NCBI RefSeq assembly: GCF_027594865.1
Contig: NZ_CP089391.1
Location: 3,936,501-4,000,500, forward strand
Reading direction: 5' to 3'
Length of the DNA: 64,000 bases
Source: Bradyrhizobium xenonodulans
GTDB taxonomy: Bacteria; Pseudomonadota; Alphaproteobacteria; Rhizobiales; Xanthobacteraceae
The translations under genes were made by a program, and so were the position numbers. Each line of letters begins with the position of its first letter. Within the stretch, counting starts at the first letter, position 1. The notes under the pieces are model-generated. The model was given only the letters and a program-made list of their open reading frames with translations, ran no database searches and was not told the origin of the DNA. This document shows positions 1 through 7,531 of the stretch, piece after piece.

Positions 1-67
1 GCCCACCACCTTTAGCTGGATCATAGAAAGTTGGTGGGCACGGCGCTGCGCGCCTTTGCCCACCCTA
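1..67. repeat. Palindromic intergenic repeat, GTAGGGTGGGC family (left part cut by window edge)
   Basis: A nested hairpin is visible: GGTGGGCA at 33-40 pairs with TGCCCACC at 57-64, and GGCGC at 42-46 pairs with GCGCC at 50-54. The stretch from about 33 to 67 matches a second copy at 28838-28877 almost base for base, ending in the same TTGCCCACCCTAC-type terminus. It sits just past the stop of the minus-strand dctM-like gene, so it may also work as an mRNA 3' end stabiliser or terminator; that role is inferred. Confidence 0.7.
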
Positions 68-85
68 CGGCAGTTGCGATTGCCG

Positions 86-1444
86 CTACCTGCTCCCGTC
101 CGGCCCCATCACCAGGTCCGGCAGCCCGGTCGAGATCTCCGGCACGAAGCACAGCAACAGCACCGCGAGCATCATCAGCAGCACGAAGGGCAGGGTGCCC
201 CAGATTACCTCACGCAGGGGAATATCCGGCGCGACGTTGCGGATGACGAAGATGTTGAGGCCAACGGGCGGGTGGATCAGCCCCATCTCCATCACGATGG
301 TCATGACGACGCCGAACCAGATGATGTCGAAATTGGCGGCGCGGAGCGGCGGCAGGATGATCGGCGCGGTCATCAGGATAATCGAGACCGGCGGCAGGAA
401 GAAGCCGAGCACGACGACCATGACGAGGATCGCGAACAGCAGCTCCCAGCGCGGCAGGTGCATCGCGACGATGGATTCGGCGACCGACTGCGAGATGTGC
501 AGATAGCTCATCACGTAGGAGTAGAGCAGCGACATGCCGATGATCATCATCAGCATGGTCGATTCCCGGATCGTCGATTTCATGATCGGCGCGAGGTCGC
601 TCGGCCGCCACACGCTGTAGATCGCCGCGATCAGCGCCAGCGCGAGGAGGCCGCCGAGGCCGGCAGTTTCAGACGGCGTGGCGTAGCCGCCATAGAGCGC
701 GATCATGACGCCGGTGAGCAGCAGCACGAAGGGAATGACGCGCGGCAGCACGCTGAAGCGTTCGGCGAGCGTGTATTCGTCGCGGGCGAGGATCGCCGCC
801 TCCGGGCCGCCGTTCTTGTAGACGGCTTCCGCGGCCGCATATTCCTGGCGGAAGCGGATCACGGCATAGGCGCCGAACAGCGAGACCAGCAGCAGTCCCG
901 GGCCGATGCCGGCGAGGAAGAGCCGCCCGAGCGATTTCTCGGCGGCGACCGCAAACAGGATCATGGTGATCGAGGGTGGCAGCAGAATGCCGAGCGTGCC
1001 GCCGGCCGCGATGATGCCGGCAGCAAAGCCGCCGGAATAGCCGCGCTTGCGCATCTCGGGGATGCCGGCCGAGCCGATTGCCGAGCAGGTCGCCGGGCTC
1101 GAGCCCGCCATCGCCGCGAACAGCGCGCAGGCGAAGACATTGGCGACGCCGAGGCCGCCTGGGACGCGATGCAGCCAGGCATGCAGGGCCGAGTAGAGAT
1201 CCTGGCCGGCGCGCGATTTGCCGATCGCGGCGCCCTTCAGGATGAAGAGCGGGATCGACAGCAGCGTGATCGAGGCCATCTCCTCGTAGACATTCTGCGT
1301 CACCGTATCGAGGGACGCCGCGGGCATGTAGATGCCCATGAACAGGACCGCGACCGCGCCGAGGGCGAATGCGATCGGCATGCCCGAGAACATGATGACC
1401 AGCGTCGCTACGCCGTAGGCGATGCCGATACCGAAAACGCTCAT
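86..1444 (-). CDS. dctM: TRAP transporter large permease, DctM family
   Basis: Large membrane subunit of a tripartite ATP-independent periplasmic transporter, which moves organic acids or similar solutes inward using an ion gradient. The product is about 452 residues, normal for DctM, and is almost wholly hydrophobic with a dozen or so membrane segments. It has the family's glycine/proline-rich signatures, for example ILLPPS near residue 150 and PPVGLNIFVI close to the C terminus. I chose ATG at 1444 because it overlaps the stop of the upstream small permease as ATGA; an upstream in-frame extension to 1555 lies inside that gene. Third gene of the dctP-dctQ-dctM operon. The substrate cannot be read from the sequence. 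Confidence 0.93.
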   Translation of the reverse strand: MSVFGIGIAYGVATLVIMFSGMPIAFALGAVAVLFMGIYMPAASLDTVTQNVYEEMASITLLSIPLFILKGAAIGKSRAGQDLYSALHAWLHRVPGGLGVANVFACALFAAMAGSSPATCSAIGSAGIPEMRKRGYSGGFAAGIIAAGGTLGILLPPSITMILFAVAAEKSLGRLFLAGIGPGLLLVSLFGAYAVIRFRQEYAAAEAVYKNGGPEAAILARDEYTLAERFSVLPRVIPFVLLLTGVMIALYGGYATPSETAGLGGLLALALIAAIYSVWRPSDLAPIMKSTIRESTMLMMIIGMSLLYSYVMSYLHISQSVAESIVAMHLPRWELLFAILVMVVVLGFFLPPVSIILMTAPIILPPLRAANFDIIWFGVVMTIVMEMGLIHPPVGLNIFVIRNVAPDIPLREVIWGTLPFVLLMMLAVLLLCFVPEISTGLPDLVMGPDGSR

Positions 1445-1995
1445 GGTCGCTTGGCTCCTGCGAAAGGCAGCGCAAGCTGCACGAGAATCTGGACGCAGAG
1501 CAGGCTCATGCCGAACGCCATCAGGGAATAGGGGATGGCGAGCGGCGGCGACCACATCGAGTTCGAGACCTGGCCGTCGACATAGGCTTCGTGCGCCAGC
1601 GTCCAGGACTTCCAGGTGAAGAAGGCACAGAACAGGAAGGTCGCGACGTCGACCAGCCAGAGCCGGATCTTGTTGGCCAGCGGCGAGAGCAGGCCGACGA
1701 AGGCCTCGATGCCGATATGGCCGCGGTTCTGCTGCACATAGGCCGCCGTCATGAAGGTGGCGCCGACCAGCAGGAACACGGCGGCCTCGTCCTGCCAGTA
1801 ATTGGCGGCCTTGAACAAAGCGCGGCTGAGCACGCTGTAGCTCAGGATGGCGCAGGCCGCGACCAGCGCGATCGCGGCGAACACGACGATGATGCTGTTG
1901 AGGATGGCAAGACCGCGATCGATCGCTGCCGCAAGGCCGGTCCTTGCGGCAGCGTTGGCGTGATCGTCACGATCCGGAAGCGGACCGTGGCTCAT
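1441..1995 (-). CDS. dctQ: TRAP transporter small permease, DctQ family
   Basis: Small membrane subunit of the TRAP transporter, partner of the DctM-like protein encoded downstream. The product is about 184 residues with four hydrophobic segments and the usual EAFVGLLSP-like and WKSW-like loop motifs of DctQ. The N terminus (about 35 residues) is polar. ATG at 1995 overlaps the stop of dctP as ATGA, and the gene's own stop overlaps the start of dctM in the same way, so the three subunits are translationally coupled in the order P-Q-M. Confidence 0.92.
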   Translation of the reverse strand: MSHGPLPDRDDHANAAARTGLAAAIDRGLAILNSIIVVFAAIALVAACAILSYSVLSRALFKAANYWQDEAAVFLLVGATFMTAAYVQQNRGHIGIEAFVGLLSPLANKIRLWLVDVATFLFCAFFTWKSWTLAHEAYVDGQVSNSMWSPPLAIPYSLMAFGMSLLCVQILVQLALPFAGAKRP

Positions 1996-3014
1996 GCCGC
2001 GACGTCGGTGGCGAGCTTGAGCAGGTTTGCGGCGGTCGTGGTCTTGGCGCTGTAGTCCTTCCACGCGGTGTCGCGGGCGATGTCACGCCACTTGCCGACG
2101 GTGGCGGCATCGAGCGCAGAGACCTTGGCGCCGGCCTTCTCGTAGACCTTTGCGACCTCGACGTCGTCGTCCTGCGCGCCCTTGCGGCCGAAGGCCTCGA
2201 GCTCGGTCCCGACCGCGAGCAGCACGTCCTGCTGGTTCTTCGGCAGCTTGTCGAAGATCGCCTTCGACATCATCAGCGGCTCGAGCATGAACCAGTAGGA
2301 GGCGCCCGCGCCCGAGGTCAGCGACTTCGCGACCTCTTCGAGGCGGAACGAGATCAGGCTGGTCGAGGAGGTGATGCCGGCATCGCAGGCGCCGGTCTGC
2401 ATCGCCGCGTAGATTTCGTTCGACGGCACCGAGAGCACCGAGGCGCCGGCGGTCTGGAGCACCATGTCCATCTCGCGCGAGCCGCCGCGCACCTTCAGGC
2501 CCTTGGCATCTTCAGGGGCGACGATCGGCTTGGAACGGCTGGCGACGCCGCCGGCCTGCCAGACCCAGGTGAGCAGGATGATGCCCTTGTCGGCGAGGAA
2601 GTCGGTCAGCGCCTTGCCGACCGGCTCCTTCTTCCAGCGCATGCCCTGGTCGTAGGTGGTCACGAGCCCGGGCATCAGGCCGATATTGGTCTCCGGCAGC
2701 TCGCCGCCGGCGTAGGGCATCGGATAGAGGCTGATGTCGAGCGCGCCCTTGCGCATCGCGGAGAACTGCGCGTTGGTCTTGATCAGCGAGGAGTTCGGAT
2801 AGATCTCCGCGGCAATGTCGCCATTGCTGCGCTTACTGACTTCGGCGGCGAACATGCGGCAGAGCCGGTCGCGGAAATCGCCTTTGTCGATGGTGCCGCC
2901 CGGGAATTGATGGGAGATCTTCAGCGTGGTGGCGGCCTGCGCGGTGCCGGTGCCGAAGCGGAGAATGGCGGGTGCCGCGACTGCGGTCGCGATCAGATGG
3001 CGGCGCGTGAGCAT
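1992..3014 (-). CDS. dctP: TRAP transporter solute-binding protein, DctP family
   Basis: Periplasmic binding protein that captures the solute for the DctQM permease. The 340-residue product has an N-terminal export signal with a twin-arginine-like start (TRRHLIATA) and an Ala-X-Ala cleavage region near residue 27. The body has the family pattern GGELPETNIGLMPGL and RSKPIVAPEDAKGLKVR, typical of DctP proteins that bind carboxylates. ATG at 3014 is preceded by a good Shine-Dalgarno (AAGGGGA on the coding strand). A longer in-frame reading to 3269 would put non-signal residues in front of the export signal and is rejected. Confidence 0.93.
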   Translation of the reverse strand: MLTRRHLIATAVAAPAILRFGTGTAQAATTLKISHQFPGGTIDKGDFRDRLCRMFAAEVSKRSNGDIAAEIYPNSSLIKTNAQFSAMRKGALDISLYPMPYAGGELPETNIGLMPGLVTTYDQGMRWKKEPVGKALTDFLADKGIILLTWVWQAGGVASRSKPIVAPEDAKGLKVRGGSREMDMVLQTAGASVLSVPSNEIYAAMQTGACDAGITSSTSLISFRLEEVAKSLTSGAGASYWFMLEPLMMSKAIFDKLPKNQQDVLLAVGTELEAFGRKGAQDDDVEVAKVYEKAGAKVSALDAATVGKWRDIARDTAWKDYSAKTTTAANLLKLATDVAA

Positions 3015-3332
3015 GGTGTGATCCCCTTGGACGGTTCTTGTTGGTGTGATCCGGGCTGGTCTTTGAGACCGCGCTGGGGCCCATCCTAGCCGGTCTTTTA
3101 CCCGATATTCTCTCATCTGATAGTTCGAGACCGAATGCCGCGGCAAGTGCCGGCCTTGCTGCGCTGCACACTGACGGCCCGCCGCTCCCTGCGAGGCTAC
3201 GCCGAACGAAGGATGGCAACCGGCGCGCAGAAATTTTGTCAGCGGGCGCGTAACAACGCCTGCGGCCAATCCGTCGAGATCAGATAGCGGCGTCCGTCGC
3301 TGACCAACACCATCTCGAAGGGAAGATCACCC
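3015..3332. other. Divergent intergenic region between dctP and the MXKDX-repeat gene
   Basis: This 318-base gap holds the upstream regions of two divergent genes. No RNA gene or clear operator was recognised. A Shine-Dalgarno (AAGGGAAGA) lies just before the plus-strand start at 3333. An in-frame extension of dctP enters this gap but shows no protein-like pattern. Confidence 0.5.
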
Positions 3333-3575
3333 ATGACCATTCGCACCCGCATCGTGCTCGGCGTCTCGGCCGCCGCTCTCTCGCTTGGCCTCGCGCTGTC
3401 GCCGGCCGCTTTTGCTCAGGACAAGATGGGCAAGGACGACGGCATGATGAAAAAGGACACGATGTCCAAGGACGGCATGAAGAAGGACACCATGTCCAAG
3501 GACGACGGCATGAAGAAGGACCACATGTCGAAGGACGGGATGAAGAAAGACGACGGGATGATGAAGAAGAATTGA
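3333..3575 (+). CDS. Secreted pentapeptide MXKDX-repeat protein
   Basis: An 80-residue protein with a clear Sec signal peptide (residues 1-28, ending AAFAQ) followed by a short, highly charged tail made of repeats such as MKKDT, MSKDG and MKKDD. This matches the small 'pentapeptide MXKDX repeat' family found in many proteobacteria; its function is unknown. The mature part has no cysteine and is rich in Lys, Asp and Met, so metal or membrane binding is conceivable but not shown. The DNA of the tail is itself a near-repeat (AAGGACGGCATGAAGAA units). Monocistronic. Confidence 0.8.
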   Translation: MTIRTRIVLGVSAAALSLGLALSPAAFAQDKMGKDDGMMKKDTMSKDGMKKDTMSKDDGMKKDHMSKDGMKKDDGMMKKN

Positions 3576-3718
3576 TCTTCGCCGCCGTCGCGGCGTCGTG
3601 ACAGGCCGACGCGCGGCTGAACAGTCACGCCGAACAGTCGCGCGACAGTCCTGGGGCGGTCACATGGACCGTCCCAGCGATGCCCGGTTCAATTTCAATT
3701 GAACGTGACTTGCGAGCG

Positions 3719-4066
3719 TTACTTCCGCTTGGCCTTGCGGGCCGCGTAGCGGGCGTCACGCTTGGCCTTCTGCTCGGCCTCGAGTTCAGCCGCCCTGGCG
3801 ACCGCCTCTTCCGCTTCGCGAGCGAGTCGTGTGGCCTCGGCGGCCGCAGCTTCTTCCGCGATGCGCTTCTGCTCGGCCTTTTCGGCTTCGCGCACGGCCT
3901 TGGCCTCGGCGCGCTTCGCCGCGAGGGCCTCGCGTTCGGCACGCTTCGCCGCGACCGCGGGATCATCGGCCCCGGGCTGCGACTTGAATTTGTTCAAAAG
4001 ATTTTTGCGTGCGTCCTGCGCCGCCTTTTGCCGGTCTGCGAAGCCGGGTTCCCTGAATCCACTCAT
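3719..4066 (-). CDS. Small alanine/lysine/glutamate-rich coiled-coil protein (DUF6481-like)
   Basis: A 115-residue protein beginning MSGFREPGFADRQ, followed by a long highly charged helix rich in AKRAE and AEEA units, ending in basic residues. The opening motif and composition are those of DUF6481 proteins, which are common and uncharacterised in Bradyrhizobium. No signal peptide or membrane segment is present, so it should be cytoplasmic; the basic C terminus could contact nucleic acid. Stands alone between two plus-strand small genes. Confidence 0.75.
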   Translation of the reverse strand: MSGFREPGFADRQKAAQDARKNLLNKFKSQPGADDPAVAAKRAEREALAAKRAEAKAVREAEKAEQKRIAEEAAAAEATRLAREAEEAVARAAELEAEQKAKRDARYAARKAKRK

Positions 4067-4333
4067 CGACGAGCCTTGTCTTCCTCGCTTCCGATCCTAC
4101 ATCACTTCAGTTGGTACGTCGGCTGGGCATAGCAGGCGCCACGCGACGCAGAAGCGTGTACATCGCCGCGTGTCGCGACGCCACCCATAATCGCAGCCGA
4201 TCAGGTAGACGATAAATCGCCAGCCCCGACGATCTCTCGTAGCCCCGAAAAACTGCCGAATTGTGATGTCCCTCATAGAGGGCCACGCGGAGCGGCGCCT
4301 AGCGTCCGCCCCGATACGCGACGGAGCACGGGG

Positions 4334-4561
4334 ATGACGATCTCAAGACTGAGCCTGAAGGCGCTCGCGATCACCGTTGCGGTGGCCGCCATCGCCGGCG
4401 CTGCGCTGCTGCTCGCCCGTCCCCAGCCGGTCGACAGCGCGGTCCTGGGCGCCGACTGGGAGTGCACCCAGACTGCATTCGTGCTCACGACCTGCGCGCC
4501 GCGGGCGACCCCGGCGGTCGAAACCTCGCGCAAGGATCTGATCCGGCCGACCCGAGGGTGA
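4334..4561 (+). CDS. Small exported or membrane-anchored protein of unknown function
   Basis: A 75-residue protein with a hydrophobic N-terminal segment (residues about 8-28, alanine-rich) and a short polar tail containing two cysteines (WECTQ and TTCAP) that could form a disulfide in the periplasm. A purine-rich stretch (GGAGCACGGGG) directly precedes ATG 4334. I do not recognise the family. Codon use is like neighbouring real genes. Confidence 0.6.
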   Translation: MTISRLSLKALAITVAVAAIAGAALLLARPQPVDSAVLGADWECTQTAFVLTTCAPRATPAVETSRKDLIRPTRG

Positions 4562-4646
4562 CTGCCCGAGGGTGAACTGTCTGAGCGGGATGTGACGCCA
4601 GGTCGCAGAGGTGATAAAGCCGGCTCGCCTCTGTGATCGGTTAGCC

Positions 4647-4865
4647 ATGTCCGAGCCAAAGCCCGAGCCGGGCGAGAAGCCCAGAACCCCGCGAAAACCT
4701 CAATCCGGTGACAACCGTCGCGGCGCGATCGCGGGGTTGATCATCGCGGTTCTGATCCTCGGCGTCGGCTGGTGGCTCGCCCGGGACCTTACGGCCGCCA
4801 GCAAGATGCAGGACTGCCTGATGTCCGGGCGGAGCAATTGCAACGTGATCGAGCCGGCCCGCTAG
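4647..4865 (+). CDS. Small single-pass membrane protein of unknown function
   Basis: A 72-residue protein: a proline- and charge-rich N terminus (residues 1-28), one hydrophobic helix (about 29-46, containing GLIIAVLILGVGWWLA), then a short tail with the two-cysteine stretch DCLMSGRSNCN. The tail is similar in style to the 4334 protein, so the two may be related in topology. Start chosen at ATG 4647; an earlier in-frame start at 4611 adds only untypical residues. Confidence 0.65.
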   Translation: MSEPKPEPGEKPRTPRKPQSGDNRRGAIAGLIIAVLILGVGWWLARDLTAASKMQDCLMSGRSNCNVIEPAR

Positions 4866-5051
4866 ACCCGCTCCCGTGCGACCCCCGGCAGCCCGCCGGG
4901 GCCGAAAAATTGCCGTGATCTTAAACATTTGTAACGGGACATGCCTGCCGAAGCAGGTCTGTTATGTCAGCCGGCATCAGCCCAGCGCGAGGCGAATCGT
5001 CTATTCGCGCGTGGGGTCACGGCAATCGAGAGAGTAGGGGGTCAAGCACGC

Positions 5052-5876
5052 ATGAGTGCGTCCAGCCGCATGAAGATCATCGTTCCCGTGGTTTCGGCCA
5101 TGTCGTTGCTCGCGTTCTCCGCGCAGGCGCAGGACTCCGGCCCGAGGCGGGAGGGTTCGCCGCCGCAGGGCCATGGCGCAGGTGCGCCGCCCCAGAACAA
5201 TCAGAACGTGCGCAGGGGCCCGCCGCCGCAGCAGGCGGCCCGGCCCGCGCCGCAGCCTGGCGGGCAGCCTCAGGCCGCCGGCCCCGGTCGCGCTGGCCCC
5301 GGTCCCGATCGTGCTGGCCCTGGTCCCGATCGCGGTCCTCGCCCACAAAATGCCGGCGGTCCGCCGCCCGGACGCAATTACGCACGCGGCCCGGCACCGC
5401 AGGCGCGCGACTGGGGCGGTCACGCCTATCGCGGCAATCGCGCCTGGGATGGCGGCCGCTGGCGCCACGAGGTCCGCAACGGCCGTTCCGGCTGGTGGTG
5501 GGACGTTGGCGGTGTCTGGTATTATTATCCGCAGCGGATGGCCGGTCCGCCCGCCTATATCTCCGAGGATTATTACGACGACGTGCCGGTGGCTTATGCG
5601 CCGCCGCCGGCGGCCTACTACGAACCGCCTCCGCCGCCGCCGGCTGATCCTGGCGCCAGCGCGCTCGGCGGTGCCATCGTCGGCGGTGTGCTGGGCGGCC
5701 TGATCTCGGGCAATGCCTCGGGTGCGGCCGCGGGTGCCGTGATCGGCGGCGCCACCGGCGCGATCGCCGGCGCGACGGCTGCCTCGCGTCCCGGCTATTA
5801 TCTGGCCCAGGGCAATTGCTATTACCGCTACCCGAGCGGCCAGTATGTGCAGGCCGATCCGCGTGCGTGCTACTGA
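5052..5876 (+). CDS. Secreted proline/glycine-rich protein with glycine-zipper domain
   Basis: About 274 residues. A signal peptide (residues 1-27, ending AQAQ) is followed by a low-complexity Pro/Gly/Gln-rich stretch, which includes a short tandem repeat around GPDRAGPGPDRG. Next comes a Trp/Arg/Tyr-rich region (HEVRNGRSGWWWDVGGVWYY). A glycine-zipper segment near residues 200-240 (alternating GGAIVGGVLGG and AAGAVIGGATG) precedes a Tyr-rich C terminus with two cysteines. Glycine zippers of this kind often form or cross membranes. The protein is probably an envelope protein; exact function unknown. Followed by a strong terminator at 5903-5933. Confidence 0.78.
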   Translation: MSASSRMKIIVPVVSAMSLLAFSAQAQDSGPRREGSPPQGHGAGAPPQNNQNVRRGPPPQQAARPAPQPGGQPQAAGPGRAGPGPDRAGPGPDRGPRPQNAGGPPPGRNYARGPAPQARDWGGHAYRGNRAWDGGRWRHEVRNGRSGWWWDVGGVWYYYPQRMAGPPAYISEDYYDDVPVAYAPPPAAYYEPPPPPPADPGASALGGAIVGGVLGGLISGNASGAAAGAVIGGATGAIAGATAASRPGYYLAQGNCYYRYPSGQYVQADPRACY

Positions 5877-5902
5877 GGCTTCAGGCCGGATCCGAATCGA
5901 AG

Positions 5903-5933
5903 GAGGCGGGCGCAGGTCCGCCTCTTTTGTTTT
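5903..5933 (+). terminator. Rho-independent terminator after the glycine-zipper gene
   Basis: GAGGCGG (5903-5909) pairs perfectly with CCGCCTC (5918-5924) across an 8-base loop and is followed at once by TTTTGTTTT. It lies 27 bases after the stop codon at 5876. Confidence 0.85.
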
Positions 5934-5973
5934 GGCTGTTTTGGCTATGGCTGATCGCGTGATCTGATCGCCG

Positions 5974-6135
5974 TCATACCAGCCAATTGAAGAACGCGAT
6001 CGCGGCCCAGACCAGACCTGAGATCCAGACCAGCATCACGATACCGATCCCGGCAAGAAACGTGACGCCGAACAGGCCGGATCTCTCTCGACGTGTCGGG
6101 ACGTGAACCTCGGCTGCTGCGGCTTCCTGCGTCAT
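5974..6135 (-). CDS. Small single-pass membrane protein
   Basis: A 53-residue protein with a charged N terminus (EVHVPTRRERS) and one long hydrophobic segment (about residues 23-53, FLAGIGIVMLVWISGLVWAA) running almost to the C terminus. ATG 6135 (MTQEAAAAE) is preceded by a purine-rich site. No family recognised. Its size and shape match the many tiny membrane proteins of rhizobial genomes. Confidence 0.6.
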   Translation of the reverse strand: MTQEAAAAEVHVPTRRERSGLFGVTFLAGIGIVMLVWISGLVWAAIAFFNWLV

Positions 6136-6402
6136 GACGGACCACCCTTGCCCTCTCGCGGCGGTGCGAGCGGTTAAGACGATGTTTACCGGAGGCGCCG
6201 CGCGCCGGCTGTGACGTAATTCACAGATAGGTTCCGGACGAAATCCGTCCCATCGTACCGCACCGGATATGTCTGGAAACAACCGCCTTGGCTTGGGTCG
6301 TCAGGCTATCCGCATTAACCGAAATGGTCAGCAAGCCACCCCGCATTCATACGGACGAAATTGCCATCCGCTTGTCCAGATCGGGCGGATAATGTCGGAC
6401 TC

Positions 6403-6555
6403 ATGTGCACGAAGTACGACCCGCAACATGAGGCCGAAGCGGCGATGAAGCGCGCCGCGGCATCCTCCGATGGCGACGACCGGCAGAGGCTGATCCAACT
6501 GGCCTTGGCCTGGCACGAACTCGCGCGCGACCGGCGCGACGAGCGGACGGACTGA
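6403..6555 (+). CDS. Small helical protein of unknown function
   Basis: A 50-residue acidic/basic helical protein (MCTKYDPQHEAEAAM...LIQLALAWHELARD). The pattern 'R-Q-R-L-I-Q-L-A-x-x-W-x-x-L-A' resembles a group of very small Bradyrhizobium proteins of unknown role. No signal or membrane segment. Start uncertain; ATG 6361 in the same frame is possible. Confidence 0.5.
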   Translation: MCTKYDPQHEAEAAMKRAAASSDGDDRQRLIQLALAWHELARDRRDERTD

Positions 6556-6621
6556 GCGCATTTTCACGGCGGATCTCGCATCGATCGATCCCGGGCTGGG
6601 CGGGGCAGCGGGCATGAGAAA

Positions 6622-6655
6622 GCCCCGTGCTCGGGGGACAAGCACGGGGCCCTTC
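6622..6655. terminator. Strong hairpin, probable terminator
   Basis: GCCCCGTGCT (6622-6631) pairs perfectly with AGCACGGGGC (6641-6650) over a 9-base loop. The flanks are GAGAAA on the left and CCTTC on the right, so as a terminator it would work better on the minus strand (TTTCTC). It lies between two plus-strand small genes. Confidence 0.55.
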
Positions 6656-6811
6656 AAAGCCGACCGGGGCTGGCGGGTCGGCACCACTCTGTTTCGCTGC
6701 ATCCAACGTGGCAGGGGTGATGTCGTTCCGCAGCTCTCGGCATTTTCTCATGCCGGTTCGTTGCATGTTGCGCCGCTAGGAACATCCGTTCTTGGCCGGC
6801 GTTGGCCGGTC

Positions 6812-7030
6812 ATGACCGACACCGAGTTACGCGCACAGTCTTTCGAGATTGCCTGGAGATATCTCGACCAGTCAGGTCTGCTCACCGGCGAGCACAGGGA
6901 CGCGGCCCGCTTCATCCTGAACAGAATCGATCGGATGATGCTGCGCGGCGAGCGGCGCAGACTCTTGCTGTCGAACGCCGCGATCGATGCGTACCGTTTG
7001 CGGCCGGTGCTCGTGTCGCTCGACGCCTGA
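6812..7030 (+). CDS. Small helical protein of unknown function
   Basis: A 72-residue basic helical protein (MTDTELRAQSFEIAWRYLDQ...). It has an amphipathic pattern and a run of arginines in MMLRGERRRLLLS. No transmembrane segment. I do not recognise the family; small 'FEIAWRYL' proteins are frequent in Bradyrhizobium. Start set at ATG 6812; a longer reading upstream passes through the hairpin at 6622-6655 and is less likely. Confidence 0.55.
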   Translation: MTDTELRAQSFEIAWRYLDQSGLLTGEHRDAARFILNRIDRMMLRGERRRLLLSNAAIDAYRLRPVLVSLDA

Positions 7031-7132
7031 TCATTTCAACGGTCGAAACGCGGCGTTAAGAATCGCTCGGATGCCGATTTGGCAATCTCGATTCGTGCTT
7101 TGCGAACGAAGCGGAGTCGGACCGTGAACAAA

Positions 7133-7152
7133 CAAAAAGCCCCCGAAGGGGC
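7133..7152 (-). terminator. Rho-independent terminator of the DUF2171 gene
   Basis: On the minus strand the sequence reads AGCCCCTTCGGGGGCTTTTTG: a GC-rich stem with a TTC-type loop followed by five T residues, starting just after the stop codon of the gene at 7161. Confidence 0.85.
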
Positions 7153-7160
7153 TCAGTGTG

Positions 7161-7388
7161 TCAGGCTGCTTCGGCCTTTGGGACCGCATCGGCATTCACC
7201 GACAGCTTGACGACATCGCCTTCGACGGAGCCGACATATTTCGTGTCGATGTAGTGATGATGGTCCTTGTGGCCTTCCGGGCTGTCCTTCCGCGTCAGCT
7301 TGATGCGATTGCCCTCGACGCGATCGACGGTGCCGACATGCGCGCCGTCCTTGCCGACGATTTTCATATGCTCTTTGACTTCCGACAT
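7161..7388 (-). CDS. DUF2171 family protein (PRC-barrel-like small protein)
   Basis: A 75-residue protein. The motif run HMKIVGKDGAHVGTVDRVEG, then IKLTRKDSPEGHKDHHHYID, and ending near VKLSVNADA is the DUF2171 pattern. These are short beta-barrel proteins related to PRC-barrels and often linked to stress conditions. A Shine-Dalgarno (AAGGAGGA on the coding strand) precedes ATG 7388. Monocistronic with its own terminator and divergent from the PLP-fold gene at 7532. Confidence 0.85.
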   Translation of the reverse strand: MSEVKEHMKIVGKDGAHVGTVDRVEGNRIKLTRKDSPEGHKDHHHYIDTKYVGSVEGDVVKLSVNADAVPKAEAA

Positions 7389-7531
7389 GCTGTCCTCCTT
7401 GCCTGACATCAACCGCGCTGATGCAGCTTCGTTGCAAGCGCGTGCGACGCGACAAATAGGACCTCCGGCACGCGCCATACGTTGAAAATCCAAGACGGCG
7501 GAACCTAACCAAGATTCGTATCAAGAGACGC

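Noticed and set aside
56..1531. Long plus-strand frame (491 codons)
   Set aside because: It mirrors the dctM gene; the sequence is rich in Arg, Asp, His and Gln, a mark of antisense reading in GC-rich DNA.
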